Assembly: GCF_001021385.1 (NCBI RefSeq)
Contig: NZ_CP011773.1
Location: forward strand, 4,340,001-4,404,000
Direction: 5' to 3'
Origin: Mycobacterium sp. EPa45
GTDB taxonomy: Bacteria > Actinomycetota > Actinomycetes > Mycobacteriales > Mycobacteriaceae
DNA length: 64,000 bases
Below are positions 33,995-43,147 of this stretch, piece after piece. A program made the position numbers and the translations under genes. Within the stretch, counting starts at the first letter, position 1. Every line of letters starts with the position of its first letter. Under the pieces are notes generated by a model. That model was not told where the DNA came from, made no database searches, and saw nothing but the letters and a program-made list of their open reading frames with translations.

Positions 33995-34389
33995 ACGACT
34001 ACGGGCCGTTGACGAAGAAGGTCATCGACTACCAGGACACCGTGAAGCGGCTGGTGCCCACCGCGAAGTCGCCTGAAGACTGGGTCGCGCCGCTGGGTGA
34101 GTTCATCGCCGTCGACGGGTTCGAACGAATCGGTCCATTTCTCGACGTCCAGAATTTCACGCAGTACACCGAGATGGTGAACGGGTGGGCACAGGGCACA
34201 CAGGACTTCGACACCACTGTGCGGCGTATCTCCGAGTTGCCGCACCGGGTCTACTTCGAGGTTGAAGAGCGCCACCAGATCGGTGACATGAAGCTCGTCG
34301 TGAACTCCATGAACGTCTTCGAGTTCGATGAATTCGGAAAGATTCGCCATCTGGATGTGTTTCTCCAGCAGCCGCCGGACAGCCAGTAG
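33991..34389 (+). CDS. NTF2/SnoaL-like protein
   Basis: The 132-residue protein starts at ATG 33991, overlapping the restored ferredoxin stop. A cone-shaped NTF2-like fold is suggested by WVAPLGEFIAVDGFERIGPF, FTQYTEMVNGWAQG, RVYFEVEERHQIGDMKLVVNSMNVFEFDEFGKIRHLDVFLQ. It may act as a small-molecule isomerase, hydratase or carrier in the pathway. The catalytic residues are not obvious. Confidence 0.7.
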   Translation: MNDYGPLTKKVIDYQDTVKRLVPTAKSPEDWVAPLGEFIAVDGFERIGPFLDVQNFTQYTEMVNGWAQGTQDFDTTVRRISELPHRVYFEVEERHQIGDMKLVVNSMNVFEFDEFGKIRHLDVFLQQPPDSQ

Positions 34390-34426
34390 CGAACGCAAAC
34401 AACATGATTCGAGGAGGAGCCACACG

Positions 34427-35206
34427 ATGGGCAAACTGGATGGCAAGGTAGCGGTGATCACCGGCTGCGCGAGCGGACTGGGCAAGCAGCACGCCCTCCG
34501 CTTCGCCGCCGAAGGGGCCAATCTGGCCATCTGTGACGTCCAGGCGGAGAAGTTGGCGGAGACCAAGCGGATGTGCGAAGAAATCGGTGCCGAAGTCGTG
34601 GCGCTCCGTTGCGACGTCGGGCGCTACGACGAACTGGTCGGCTTCGTCGAACAGACCGTCGATCGGTTCGGCACCATAGACGTCCTCCTAAACAACGCCC
34701 ACAAGATCACCGATCTCCGCATCTTCCTCGACTTCAGTGTCGAGGATCTCGACATCGAGTTGCACACGTCGCTCTACGCCACCTGGCACATGATGAAGTT
34801 GTGTTTCCCCTATCTCAGGGACAAGCCGGGTGCCGGCGCATCAATCATCAACACCTCCTCCAAAGGAGGCATCGAAGGCACAAAATTCCATGCCGCATAT
34901 GCAGCCGCCAAGGAAGCGATCCGCGGACTGTCTAGGGTGGTCGCGCGCGAGTGGGGCGAGTACAACATCCGCGTCAACACAGTTAGCCCCGGGGGATGGA
35001 CGGACAACGTCGACAGTCAGCTCCACAAGCGCAGCCCCGAAGTTCAGGAATGGGCGCTTGCCGCATTCAAGGACAACCCCTTCAAGCGGATCGGTGATCC
35101 GTACACCGACGTCTCTCCGATCTTTGTATTCCTCGCCTCCGACGAAAGTCATTGGATGACCGGTCAAAATCTCCATGCCGACGGTGGAGTATGGATCAGC
35201 GCGTGA
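34427..35206 (+). CDS. Short-chain dehydrogenase/reductase
   Basis: The 259-residue SDR starts at ATG 34427 behind GAGGAGGAG. The cofactor motif is TGCASGLG, the NNAH segment replaces NNAG, and the catalytic residues are the Ser in IINTSSKGG and the Tyr and Lys in YAAAKEA. The C-terminus ends NLHADGGVWISA. It is the last rightward gene of the first sub-operon. Confidence 0.9.
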   Translation: MGKLDGKVAVITGCASGLGKQHALRFAAEGANLAICDVQAEKLAETKRMCEEIGAEVVALRCDVGRYDELVGFVEQTVDRFGTIDVLLNNAHKITDLRIFLDFSVEDLDIELHTSLYATWHMMKLCFPYLRDKPGAGASIINTSSKGGIEGTKFHAAYAAAKEAIRGLSRVVAREWGEYNIRVNTVSPGGWTDNVDSQLHKRSPEVQEWALAAFKDNPFKRIGDPYTDVSPIFVFLASDESHWMTGQNLHADGGVWISA

Positions 35207-35306
35207 GTCGCGGCAGCGGGCACATGAGGCGATGAGGCCGAGCGTCTCGGAAGACGTAGAGCCCGCCGCGCAACCAGCACACGACGGTTGAGCATATGCT
35301 CGCGGC

Positions 35307-35873
35307 CTACCAGCGAGACGGTGCCGGCGTATCGATGGACAACGGCCGCACATACGACAGGTCCGAACGATCCCGGACGCCGACGAGGTAGCCCTTCTCA
35401 GTGAAGAATGACGATTGCAGAACTCTGGCGTCGGCGATGAACATGCCTTCGACGGTGGAACGACGAACAGCGATGCGCCAATGTCCGTCGCGCCGCTCCA
35501 AGCGGTCGATGTAGCGGCCGGAGATGAATTGGGCTGTCTTTCCGTCTGTGCCGATCAGAACGACGATGGCGTAGCTGTCAGCGTGCGCGGTGTCGCCGTC
35601 GATCTCGCACGAGTGGGTGGTGATGTTATGTGTGTGCACCCGCGACGTTTCGGCATGGGTCGCGTTGGCCCATTCCCCATACTCCGGGCCGGCGTTGACC
35701 GCATGACCGTGCTCGTCCACACCGTCGGCGTGGTACGCCGAGGTGATCAAGTCGATGTCATGCCGGTCGCATCCACGCGCATGCCGCGAGATGCAGTCGA
35801 GGATCTCCGTACGGTCCATGAGGTAACGCACGTCTCGTTGGAGGCTTTCGATCTCGGCATTCGTCTCAGTCAT
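35307..35873 (-). CDS. SnoaL-like protein
   Basis: The 188-residue protein starts at ATG 35873 behind GAGGAG; an upstream ATG at 35885 is also open. DRTEILDCISRHARGCDRHDIDLITSAYHADGVDEHG is the usual front of SnoaL_4 proteins; THSCEIDGDTAHADSY and FISGRYIDRLERRDGHWRIAVRR complete the NTF2-like sheet. Such proteins serve as ring-cleavage hydrolases, isomerases or dehydratases. It is read away from the TetR gene at 36006, with an operator between them. Confidence 0.78.
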   Translation of the reverse strand: MTETNAEIESLQRDVRYLMDRTEILDCISRHARGCDRHDIDLITSAYHADGVDEHGHAVNAGPEYGEWANATHAETSRVHTHNITTHSCEIDGDTAHADSYAIVVLIGTDGKTAQFISGRYIDRLERRDGHWRIAVRRSTVEGMFIADARVLQSSFFTEKGYLVGVRDRSDLSYVRPLSIDTPAPSRW

Positions 35874-35945
35874 GCCACTCCTCATGTGTGGGATGTCAGC
35901 GCATGTCGCGCGTTGAGTCGCCGAGTCGACGCCCCAACAACACAC

Positions 35946-35959
35946 TATACGATCGTACA
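35946..35959. promoter_or_regulatory. TATACGATCGTACA operator between SnoaL-like and TetR genes
   Basis: A near-perfect 14-bp palindrome 47 bp before the TetR start. The same 14-mer, reverse-complemented, occurs at 41052-41065. This is the best candidate for the binding site of the TetR encoded at 36006. Confidence 0.7.
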
Positions 35960-36005
35960 GCATTGGTCGGGTGCCAGAATGCGAGTACCGACGGAGCGAG
36001 GAGAT

Positions 36006-36653
36006 ATGGCGACATCGTCAAGGCGCGTTGGCGCCGAAACGTCCAAGACCAGGGACGCGCTGCTCGACTGCGTAGAGCAGCTGATGCTGGAGGAAGGCTA
36101 TGCCAGTGTCACGTATCGGGTGGTAGCCGCGAAAGCGGGCGTGACGCCCAGCCTGGTTCAGTACTACTTCCCCACCCTCGACGACATCTTCATCGCAGCG
36201 ATCCGCCGCTACTCCGAGCGGGGCCTGGCTCACCTCACCGATCTCCTGGAGCGTCGGACCGACGATCCGCTACGTGCAGTGTGGGAGTACAGCTGGGACG
36301 AGGCGACGGGCGCAATGATCACCGAGTTCATGGCTCTCGGTAACCACCGGAAATCGATCCGCGCCGAGATCGCAGCGGTGACCGAGAATGTTCGCCGACT
36401 TCAGCTGGAAGCGCTCGTCAAGAAGTTCGGCAAGAACGCGAAGCCGATCGGCGGCTTGTCCCTGCCGGCCCTGCAACTCTTGATGTCGGGCCTACCGAAA
36501 TTCCTCAACCTCGAAGAAGGCATCGGCGTCAAGTCGGCACATGCCGAGGTAACCGAAGCCTTTGAGCAATACATCGATTTGGTCGAGCCACGGGCGACGA
36601 CGTCGAAACCGAAACGCAAATCCCCGGCACGCAAACCCGCAACGGGTCGCTGA
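36006..36653 (+). CDS. TetR-family regulator
   Basis: The 215-residue protein starts at ATG 36006 behind GGAGAT. The DNA-binding helices read YASVTYRVVAAKAGVTPSLVQYYFPT. The ligand domain has LRAVWEYSWDEATGAMITEFMALGNHR and PALQLLMSGLPKFLNLEEGIGV. The tail is Lys/Arg/Pro-rich. It is a paralogue of the TetR at 30162, sharing TPSLVQYYFPT and LRxxWEYSWxEA. It presumably represses the island through the TGTACGA-type sites. Confidence 0.93.
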   Translation: MATSSRRVGAETSKTRDALLDCVEQLMLEEGYASVTYRVVAAKAGVTPSLVQYYFPTLDDIFIAAIRRYSERGLAHLTDLLERRTDDPLRAVWEYSWDEATGAMITEFMALGNHRKSIRAEIAAVTENVRRLQLEALVKKFGKNAKPIGGLSLPALQLLMSGLPKFLNLEEGIGVKSAHAEVTEAFEQYIDLVEPRATTSKPKRKSPARKPATGR

Positions 36654-36798
36654 TCGCTCACTCCCCCGCGAACATCCGCGATATCCGTACGCAGGATGAC
36701 GCTCACTGTTGCCTGCCCCGGCGCCGAAAAGCTTCTCCCTGAGCATGCCCGGCCGATATTCGGTTGGCAGCAATTTTCCGACAAGCGGTCGGCGATAG

Positions 36799-36909
36799 TT
36801 ATCGGCGATCCGAGGCCGCCGCTTCGCATTCGTTAGGCAGATGTTCGGTCAGAAAATCTACGAACTCGGCGCGAAACGCCTCGACGTCCGCATCGAAAGC
36901 CAGCTGCAC
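36799..36909 (-). pseudogene. Acyl-CoA dehydrogenase N-terminal stub
   Basis: A 36-codon open frame from GTG 36909, behind a strong AAGGAGGAGC, reads MQLAFDADVEAFRAEFVDFLTEHLPNE in two parts (MQLAFDADVEAFR, EFVDFLTEHLP). That is the typical first helix of acyl-CoA dehydrogenases. It then stops after about 9 unrelated residues. It lies 21 bp after the SDR stop on the same strand, so a last operon gene was lost by deletion. Confidence 0.65.
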
Positions 36910-36930
36910 CGCTCCTCCTTGGTAGTCGCG

Positions 36931-37794
36931 CTAGCGCATCATGTGGGGGTACTGGCTGTGTGGATGCACACCGAACATGTCCCGGTATGACGGTGGTTGG
37001 CGACCGTCCTCGTCGCGAATGCCGTACAGGGCGGCCAACTCCGCACCGATCAGCGTTCGACCGCTCACCCCCATCAGCTCGGGATCGTTGTAGAGCGCCC
37101 AGACGACATGACCCGTCAGCTCGGGCGTTTCGGCGCTGTCGAGGATGTGGCCGAACTTCTCAGGATTGCTGGCGATGATCTTGCGGACTCTGTCGGTGAG
37201 CAGCGATCCCATCCAGATTGATACTGCGGCGATACCGAAATCTCGGAGGTCGACGGCCATGTCTGCGGCCATCTTGTCGGTTCCGGCTTTCGGGACACCG
37301 TAGGCCGGCCCGAACGCATAGTGCACCGAGCCCGATGATGACGAGAACGCGACCAGCCCCTTGCCCTGCGGGATCATCAGCGGCGCTGCATAAACCGTGG
37401 CGACGTAGCTGCTGCGCAAGCCGACGTTGAGGGTGTCGATCACGTTGATGGGTTCTTCCCAGAATTTCGTGCGCCCCATCATTTCGTCGCGAATGATCGC
37501 GGCGTTGTTGACCAGGATGTCGACTCGGCCGTGGTCGCGGCGCACCTGGTCAAACAGTTCCTCAACTTGGGCATCGTCGCCGTGGTCGACAGCGACGGCG
37601 ATGCCGGTGCCGCCGGCGGCGGTCACCCGAGCGGCGGTCTCATCGATGGTGCCCTTAGGTCCTGCCGGGCTGGAGTCGCGCGTGCGGCCGGTGACGTAGA
37701 CGGTGCAGCCGTGGCTGCCGAGCGCGTGAGCGATTCCGGCCCCGGCACCGCGGCTCGCGCCGGTAACCACCGCGACCGGGTTGTTGTCAGACAT
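36931..37794 (-). CDS. Short-chain dehydrogenase/reductase (last intact gene of the leftward operon)
   Basis: The 287-residue SDR starts at ATG 37794, overlapping the P450 stop by 8 bp. The cofactor motif is TGASRGAGAG, then NNAAI. The catalytic residues are the Ser in VAFSSSSGSV and YGVPK in AYGVPKAGTDKM. The roughly 40-residue insertion after the Rossmann core and the C-terminus HPHSQYPHMMR are longer than in classical SDRs. It is probably a broad alcohol or ketone oxidoreductase. Confidence 0.88.
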   Translation of the reverse strand: MSDNNPVAVVTGASRGAGAGIAHALGSHGCTVYVTGRTRDSSPAGPKGTIDETAARVTAAGGTGIAVAVDHGDDAQVEELFDQVRRDHGRVDILVNNAAIIRDEMMGRTKFWEEPINVIDTLNVGLRSSYVATVYAAPLMIPQGKGLVAFSSSSGSVHYAFGPAYGVPKAGTDKMAADMAVDLRDFGIAAVSIWMGSLLTDRVRKIIASNPEKFGHILDSAETPELTGHVVWALYNDPELMGVSGRTLIGAELAALYGIRDEDGRQPPSYRDMFGVHPHSQYPHMMR

Positions 37795-39145
37795 CGATTC
37801 TTGCCGCTTCCTTGAGTTCGGTGATGGGGCGGGCCAATCCTTGTTCTTCGCAGATGATTTGAAGTCGGTCAACGGTTTCGGTGACACCCGGTCCGATCCG
37901 CTTGCCAGGTGTGAAGGTCGCGGGCAGGTGGCGCATGCCCTGGATCACGCCAATGCTGTCGTAGTGCACGGTCCCCTCGGCAATGCACTGGTAGTCCGGT
38001 ATCCGGTCGAAGACCGCCGTCACCATGGCCTTGAACACTGTGCGTGCCACATTGGACCCGATGCACCGGTGCACCCCGAGCCCGAAACTGAAGTGCCGAT
38101 TGCCTTTCCGATCAAGGATCACCTCGTCGGGTTGACCGAACACTGCGGGGTCACGGTTGGCCATCGCCCAGGACAGCCAGAGCCGCTGCCCCTCCCGCAG
38201 CGTCGTGCCGTTGAGGTCCATGTCCGCCGAGATCGTGCGCCCATCACCGGGCGCGGGGGTGAAGTAGCGCAGGAACTCTTCAGTGGCGGGGTTGAGCAGG
38301 GTCGCCCTCTCCTTGCTCAACCTGGTGCGCTCATCGGGATGGCTCGACAACCACTCCAGCGCGTGCGCGGTCAGTGCAGTGGTGGTGTCGAATCCCCCGC
38401 CGATTAACAGGTTCAGCATGCCGAGTAGTTCAATGTCGGGCGGCGCCTCGCCGTTGATACGCAGCGTGGCCAAGGCGTCGATGATGCCGGGCCGGGGGTT
38501 CTCCCGAATCTCGGCGAGGTTCGTGAACACGTCGACGCCCATCGCCATGTAGAGCTCGCGAACACGTGCAGCGTCCGGCGAATCGGGCGGCGTGTAGACC
38601 GATGCGTGCGCCGGCTCGTTGTAGAGCCTCCACTTCTCCAACCGGACGCCGAGCATGGCCAGCGTCAGCACGGCAGGCACCACGTTGGCGAGGTCATCGA
38701 CAAAGTCGATCTGCCCCGACTCGATGCGGTCATCGAGGCACGCCCGCACGATCTCGTCGATGAACGGCTCCCAGCGCTTCACCGCAGCCGGCGACAGGTA
38801 GGGGTTCAGCGCGGTGCGGTAGTACCGGTGCTCGGGATCGTCCATCTCCAGCATGCCGCCACGGAATCCCTCCGCCTCGACCATCAGTGGAATGGAAATA
38901 CCCTTGTAGCCCCGACGCTCGTTGTGGACGTCGTGGTCATTCGATACGTGGGGACACCGGGCGAGTTCGAATACCTCCTGGCTGCCCGCGACGACCCAAT
39001 GTCCGTCGTAGGTATCCGTCCAGGCGATCGGGCACCGTCGATGCATTTCATGGGTGATGTCGAGGAATTCATCTCGGTACCCGGCAGCGTGACGGTCGAA
39101 GTGATAGCGCGGCGTGACCGTGGGATCTTCTGGGAGCGCGGTCAC
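37787..39145 (-). CDS. Cytochrome P450 (second of three)
   Basis: The 452-residue protein starts at GTG 39145, 1 bp after the ferredoxin stop. The I-helix motif is GGGFDTTT, ExxR is in EEFLRYF, and the heme loop is FGLGVHRCIGSNVAR. The C-helix region is MDDPEHRYYRTALNPYLS. The C-terminus is 45 residues longer than usual after the heme domain (GVTETVDRLQIICEEQGLARPITELKEA). Its ferredoxin is the adjacent upstream gene, so this is a complete electron-transfer pair lacking only the reductase. Confidence 0.95.
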   Translation of the reverse strand: MTALPEDPTVTPRYHFDRHAAGYRDEFLDITHEMHRRCPIAWTDTYDGHWVVAGSQEVFELARCPHVSNDHDVHNERRGYKGISIPLMVEAEGFRGGMLEMDDPEHRYYRTALNPYLSPAAVKRWEPFIDEIVRACLDDRIESGQIDFVDDLANVVPAVLTLAMLGVRLEKWRLYNEPAHASVYTPPDSPDAARVRELYMAMGVDVFTNLAEIRENPRPGIIDALATLRINGEAPPDIELLGMLNLLIGGGFDTTTALTAHALEWLSSHPDERTRLSKERATLLNPATEEFLRYFTPAPGDGRTISADMDLNGTTLREGQRLWLSWAMANRDPAVFGQPDEVILDRKGNRHFSFGLGVHRCIGSNVARTVFKAMVTAVFDRIPDYQCIAEGTVHYDSIGVIQGMRHLPATFTPGKRIGPGVTETVDRLQIICEEQGLARPITELKEAARIDV

Positions 39146-39146
39146 G

Positions 39147-39389
39147 TCAGTGCTCCGCCGGCCGGCCGTGGGCTGCGCGGGCAGCCACCACGTGATCCAC
39201 CATTATGTTTATGGCCTGTTCCGGGCAGGAGATTGCCGCCTCCCGCACATCGGACTGATGAACGTCTGGTATGTCGGCGGTAGCGGCTTGTGCGTGACCG
39301 TCAACATCATTCAGCACGAAAGACTCCGGGGCGATCATGGCACACAATGTGTGGCCCTGGCAGCGTGTCGAATCGACCTCAACGCGCAC
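39147..39389 (-). CDS. [3Fe-4S] ferredoxin
   Basis: The 80-residue protein starts at GTG 39389 behind AGGAGAAATAG. The cluster ligands are in CQGHTLC and the single Cys of AISCPEQAI, the standard three-Cys pattern of mycobacterial P450 partners. It immediately precedes the P450 gene. It is intact, unlike the one at 33774, so it could serve all three P450s. Confidence 0.93.
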   Translation of the reverse strand: MRVEVDSTRCQGHTLCAMIAPESFVLNDVDGHAQAATADIPDVHQSDVREAAISCPEQAINIMVDHVVAARAAHGRPAEH

Positions 39390-39433
39390 CTATTTCTCCT
39401 AAGAACGATTTGATGAGGACTTGTTGAAGCACG

Positions 39434-40177
39434 TCAGACGACAGCGCCACCGTTGACGCCGATCACCTGCCCGTTGACGTAGCCCGCTCCTTCTGAACAC
39501 AGGAACGAGCACACCGCTGCCACTTCGTCGCCGACGCCGAGCCGACCGGCGGGGATGGCTCGGGTGAGTATTTCGGTGCTGGGCAGCTTGCCTTCTTCCT
39601 GTTGCTGGCGAAGCATCGGCGAGTCGATGACGAAGGGAGGAATGGTGTTGGCGGTGATCCCCTTGCGGGCGTAGTCCAAGGCGACTGTCTTCGTCATGGC
39701 GATGACGCCTCCCTTCGTAGCCGAGTAGTGGCCTTGCGCTGGGGCGCCCTGCTGTCCGGCGGCAGACGAGATGGTCACAATGCGCCCCCACCCCGCTGCA
39801 ACCATGTCCGACAACGCTGCTCGGATACACAGGAACGTCCCGGTGAGGTTCACCGCCAAGTACCGGTTCCATTCGTCGAGGGTGATCTTGTCGAACCGAG
39901 TGAAGCCGGCAATGGCCGCACTTGTTACGAGTATCTCGACCGGTCCGAGCGCACCACGAGCGGTCGCGAACGCAGCCTCGACAGCGTCCTCGTCTGAGAC
40001 GTCGACACCGATTGCGAGGGCGCTCCCGCCGGCCGCCTGGATGGCCGCAACGACCTTTTCCGCGGCTTCGGTGTTCACGTCCATCACCGCCACGCGATGG
40101 CCATCAGCTGCAAGATGGGTGCTGATCGCCTGGCCTAATCCGGATCCGCCGCCGGTCACTATTGCAGTTCGGTTCAC
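39434..40177 (-). CDS. Short-chain dehydrogenase/reductase
   Basis: The 247-residue SDR starts at GTG 40177 behind GAAAGGGAAGG; a longer upstream reading is not SDR-like. The cofactor motif is TGGGSGLGQ; the catalytic residues are the Ser in TISSAAGQQGA and the Tyr and Lys in YSATKGG. It is a paralogue of 33031 (same AAGQ and VNGGA ends). It is the second gene of a leftward operon from 41024. Confidence 0.92.
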   Translation of the reverse strand: MNRTAIVTGGGSGLGQAISTHLAADGHRVAVMDVNTEAAEKVVAAIQAAGGSALAIGVDVSDEDAVEAAFATARGALGPVEILVTSAAIAGFTRFDKITLDEWNRYLAVNLTGTFLCIRAALSDMVAAGWGRIVTISSAAGQQGAPAQGHYSATKGGVIAMTKTVALDYARKGITANTIPPFVIDSPMLRQQQEEGKLPSTEILTRAIPAGRLGVGDEVAAVCSFLCSEGAGYVNGQVIGVNGGAVV

Positions 40178-40253
40178 GTTGAACCCTTCCCTTTCAGTGC
40201 TATCCCAATGCACATCGAATGCTGGTGTCCGACGGAAAGACCGCTCGGGGTGG

Positions 40254-41024
40254 TCACACGCCTGCGGGGCCCGGCGCGCCGTGCATGTACAGCGTCTGCC
40301 CAGAGCAGAAGCTCGACGCGTCGGAGGCGAAAAATAGTACGCCGTAACCGATTTCGTCAGGCTCCCCAAGCCGGCCGACCCCGTTTGTCATGGCGATTGC
40401 TTCAGGATCGAGCCCGTACCGCGCGGCGTCATCGGTCAGCGTCGCGGCACGCACAGCGCCCACCGCAATGGCGTTGACCCGGATACCTTTCTTGGCCCAC
40501 GCGGCCGCCATCGACCCCGTCAGGTTATTCACCGCAGCCTTCGCCGCGGCGTACGGCGCGGCTTGCGGCATCGCGAGAAGACTCGCGCCGGAGGAGATGT
40601 TGACGATCACACCTTTGCCCTGGGCCATCATCGGCTTCGCCGCTGCTTTCGACAAGTGCCAGACCGCTTTGAAGTTGAGCGCCAACACATTCTCGAAGTC
40701 GTCGTCCGGCCATTTTAGGATCGATTTGGTTTCGGCGCCTCCCGCGCAGTTGATGAGGATGTCGAGTCGCCCAAAGTCCTCCAACGTCGTCTCGACGAGG
40801 CCCCGACATGCATCTGCTGTAGTTACATCCGTGGACACTGCCAGGGCCCGGCGGCCCATCGCCGTCACTTCCTTCGCGGTCGACTCGAGCGGATCTGGGC
40901 GGCGACCGGCCAACACGACATCGGCGCCGTGCTCGGCCAGGACCAGGGCGGCGCCACGCCCGATCCCGGTGCCCCCACCAGTAATGACAGCGACGCGGCC
41001 ATCGAGTGAAAACCGACTGCTCAT
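40254..41024 (-). CDS. Short-chain dehydrogenase/reductase (first gene of leftward operon)
   Basis: The 256-residue SDR starts at ATG 41024. The cofactor motif is TGGGTGIGRG, then NCAGG. The catalytic residues are the Ser in VNISSGASLL and the Tyr and Lys in YAAAKAA. The C-terminus ends QTLYMHGAPGPAGV. Operators at 41052-41086 lie just upstream. The operon order is SDR, SDR, ferredoxin, P450, SDR, then the acyl-CoA dehydrogenase stub. Confidence 0.92.
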   Translation of the reverse strand: MSSRFSLDGRVAVITGGGTGIGRGAALVLAEHGADVVLAGRRPDPLESTAKEVTAMGRRALAVSTDVTTADACRGLVETTLEDFGRLDILINCAGGAETKSILKWPDDDFENVLALNFKAVWHLSKAAAKPMMAQGKGVIVNISSGASLLAMPQAAPYAAAKAAVNNLTGSMAAAWAKKGIRVNAIAVGAVRAATLTDDAARYGLDPEAIAMTNGVGRLGEPDEIGYGVLFFASDASSFCSGQTLYMHGAPGPAGV

Positions 41025-41051
41025 TGGGCTCCCTCACGTTACATGTTGCGT

Positions 41052-41086
41052 TGTACGATCGTATAGCAATGGACTACAGTCGTACA
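41052..41086. promoter_or_regulatory. Two TGTACGA-type operators between SDR operon and third P450
   Basis: TGTACGATCGTATA (41052-41065) is the exact reverse complement of the site at 35946. A second site, TACAGTCGTACA (41075-41086), matches 12 of 14 positions of the reverse complement of 45597-45610. They sit in the 107-bp gap between divergent genes starting at 41024 and 41132. Confidence 0.7.
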
Positions 41087-41131
41087 GCATGCGTGCGATG
41101 CGCATAGGCAGGAACCGCTGCGGAGGAGCAG

Positions 41132-42322
41132 ATGTTGAGCGACTTGTATTACGACCCTTGGGACTTCGATATAGATCTCGATCCCTACCCCACGTACAAG
41201 CGCCTGCGTGACGAATGCCCGGTCTACTACAACGACCGCCACGACTTCTGGGGTGTCAGCCGCTACGCCGACGTGGACGCAGCGCTGAAGGACACCACGC
41301 GGCTCAGCTCAGCCAAAGGCGACATTCTTGAAGTCGTGATGACTGATCCAGTTATGCCTCCTGGCATCTTCATCAACGAAGATCCCCCGCTGCACACCAT
41401 CCACCGCGCAATCGTGTCCCGCGCCTTCACACCCAAGAAGATGCGGGCCATCGAGGACAAGATTCGCGCCTTCTGTGTGGCCTGCCTGGACCCGTTGGTC
41501 GGCGGCGACCGGTTCGACTTTGTCGAGGACCTTGGCGCCGAGCTACCGATGCGCACGATCGGCATGCTCGCCGGGATTCCCGATGCCGAGCAGCCTGCGG
41601 TCCGGGAGCACGCCAACCAGGTGCTGCGCAATGAGCCCGGCAAACCAATGGCGATCAAGAAGGACCGTTACTTCACCGGCGAGATGTTCGGCGAGTACGT
41701 CGAATGGCGGGAGAAGAACCCGTCCGACGACTTGATCACCGAACTGCTCAACGTCGAATTCGAGGATGAACACCGTGTCACGCGAAAGCTCACCAAGCAG
41801 GAGCTGATCGTGTTCCTGGCCGTTGTTGCCGGCGCGGGCGTCGAGACCACTGGCCGGTTGTTTGGGTGGATGGGCAAGGTACTGGCCGAACATCCCGATC
41901 AACGCAAAGAATTGGCTCAGGACCACAGCCTGATTCCCACCGCGATCGAGGAACTGCTGCGCTTCGAACCGCCCGGTCCGCACGTGGCGCGCTACGTCAC
42001 CACCGACGACGTGACCTTCCAGGACCAGGTGATTCCCTCAGGCAAGCCCCTGCTGATCATGCTGGCGTCCGCCAATCGCGACGAACGACACTTCGACGAG
42101 CCCGACAGGTTCAACATCCACCGAAAGCCCGGCGGGCATTTGACATTCGGGCGCGGAGCACACTTCTGCGTGGGCTCCCCCTTGGCGCGACTGGAAGGTC
42201 GCGTGGCACTCGAAGAGGTCCTCAAGCGATGGCCCGAATGGGAGATCAACATGGAAGGTGCGCGACGGTCGCGGACCTCCACTGTGCGCGGCTGGGACAG
42301 CATGCCGGCGGTCATCGCCTGA
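41132..42322 (+). CDS. Cytochrome P450 (third of three)
   Basis: The 396-residue protein starts at ATG 41132 behind GGAGGAGC. The I-helix motif is AGAGVETTG, with Glu in place of the usual Asp in the GxDT triad. ExxR is in EELLRFEPP and the heme loop is FGRGAHFCVGSPLAR. The C-helix region is NEDPPLHTIHRAIVSRAFTP. Read divergently from the SDR operon. It is followed after 1 bp by the mycofactocin-type SDR. Confidence 0.95.
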   Translation: MLSDLYYDPWDFDIDLDPYPTYKRLRDECPVYYNDRHDFWGVSRYADVDAALKDTTRLSSAKGDILEVVMTDPVMPPGIFINEDPPLHTIHRAIVSRAFTPKKMRAIEDKIRAFCVACLDPLVGGDRFDFVEDLGAELPMRTIGMLAGIPDAEQPAVREHANQVLRNEPGKPMAIKKDRYFTGEMFGEYVEWREKNPSDDLITELLNVEFEDEHRVTRKLTKQELIVFLAVVAGAGVETTGRLFGWMGKVLAEHPDQRKELAQDHSLIPTAIEELLRFEPPGPHVARYVTTDDVTFQDQVIPSGKPLLIMLASANRDERHFDEPDRFNIHRKPGGHLTFGRGAHFCVGSPLARLEGRVALEEVLKRWPEWEINMEGARRSRTSTVRGWDSMPAVIA

Positions 42323-42323
42323 C

Positions 42324-43142
42324 ATGAGCATTCCGACCGGCAGGGTCGCCGTCGTCACGGGCGCCGCCCGCGGACAGGGGCGAAGCCATGCAATCGCATT
42401 GGCGTCCCTGGGTATGGACATCATCGCCATCGACCGCTGCGCGGACATCCCGTCCATTCCCTACCCGCTGGCGACGCCGGAAGAGTTCGAGGAGACGGCG
42501 ACTCTAGTGCGCGCCGCCGGCAGCCGGATCAAGACAGTCACCGCCGATGTCCGCGATCTGTCCGCTTTGCGGGCTGGAATCGATTCAGGTGTAGCCGAGT
42601 TCGGCGACATCGACGTCATGATCGCCAATGCCGGTGTCGTGGGCATAGGCTTGACAGATCCGCTCGATACGACGGTATTCGACGATATCCTCGGCACGAA
42701 CCTGCGAGGCGTGTGGCACACCATCGCCAGCACGGCGCCATCGATGATCCGCAAGGGCGGTGGCTCTATGGTGCTGATCAGTTCCATGCAGGGCCTGGTC
42801 GGGCGAGGCGGCGACGGAAGCGCGGCCACCTTCGCCTACGCCGCGTCGAAACACGGTGTCGTCGGGCTCATGCGATCGGCCGCCAACGCATACGCCCCGC
42901 ACAACATTCGGGTCAACTCCGTCCATCCCACCGGCGTCGCCACCCCGATGATTTTCAACGAGCACATGGCAGGCGTGTTCGAGGCCGACCCCAATAGCAG
43001 CGCGATGGCGGGCAACCTGCTTCGTGTTCCGTTCGTCGAACCCGTCGATGTCACCAACGCCGTCCTGTACCTCATCAGCGATACCGCCCGCTACGTCACC
43101 GGTGTCACGTTGCCCGTCGACGCCGGCTTCGGGGTGATGTAG
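42324..43142 (+). CDS. Mycofactocin-coupled SDR (carveol-dehydrogenase-like)
   Basis: The 272-residue SDR starts at ATG 42324. The cofactor motif is TGAARGQGRSHA. Right after the second strand comes the insert DRCADIPSIPYPLATPEEF, which marks the mycofactocin-dependent SDRs (TIGR03971-type), which hold NADH tightly and pass electrons to mycofactocin. The catalytic residues are the Ser in LISSMQG and YAASK. This ties the island to alcohol oxidation via mycofactocin, whose biosynthesis genes lie outside the window. Confidence 0.9.
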   Translation: MSIPTGRVAVVTGAARGQGRSHAIALASLGMDIIAIDRCADIPSIPYPLATPEEFEETATLVRAAGSRIKTVTADVRDLSALRAGIDSGVAEFGDIDVMIANAGVVGIGLTDPLDTTVFDDILGTNLRGVWHTIASTAPSMIRKGGGSMVLISSMQGLVGRGGDGSAATFAYAASKHGVVGLMRSAANAYAPHNIRVNSVHPTGVATPMIFNEHMAGVFEADPNSSAMAGNLLRVPFVEPVDVTNAVLYLISDTARYVTGVTLPVDAGFGVM

Positions 43143-43147
43143 CGGCT

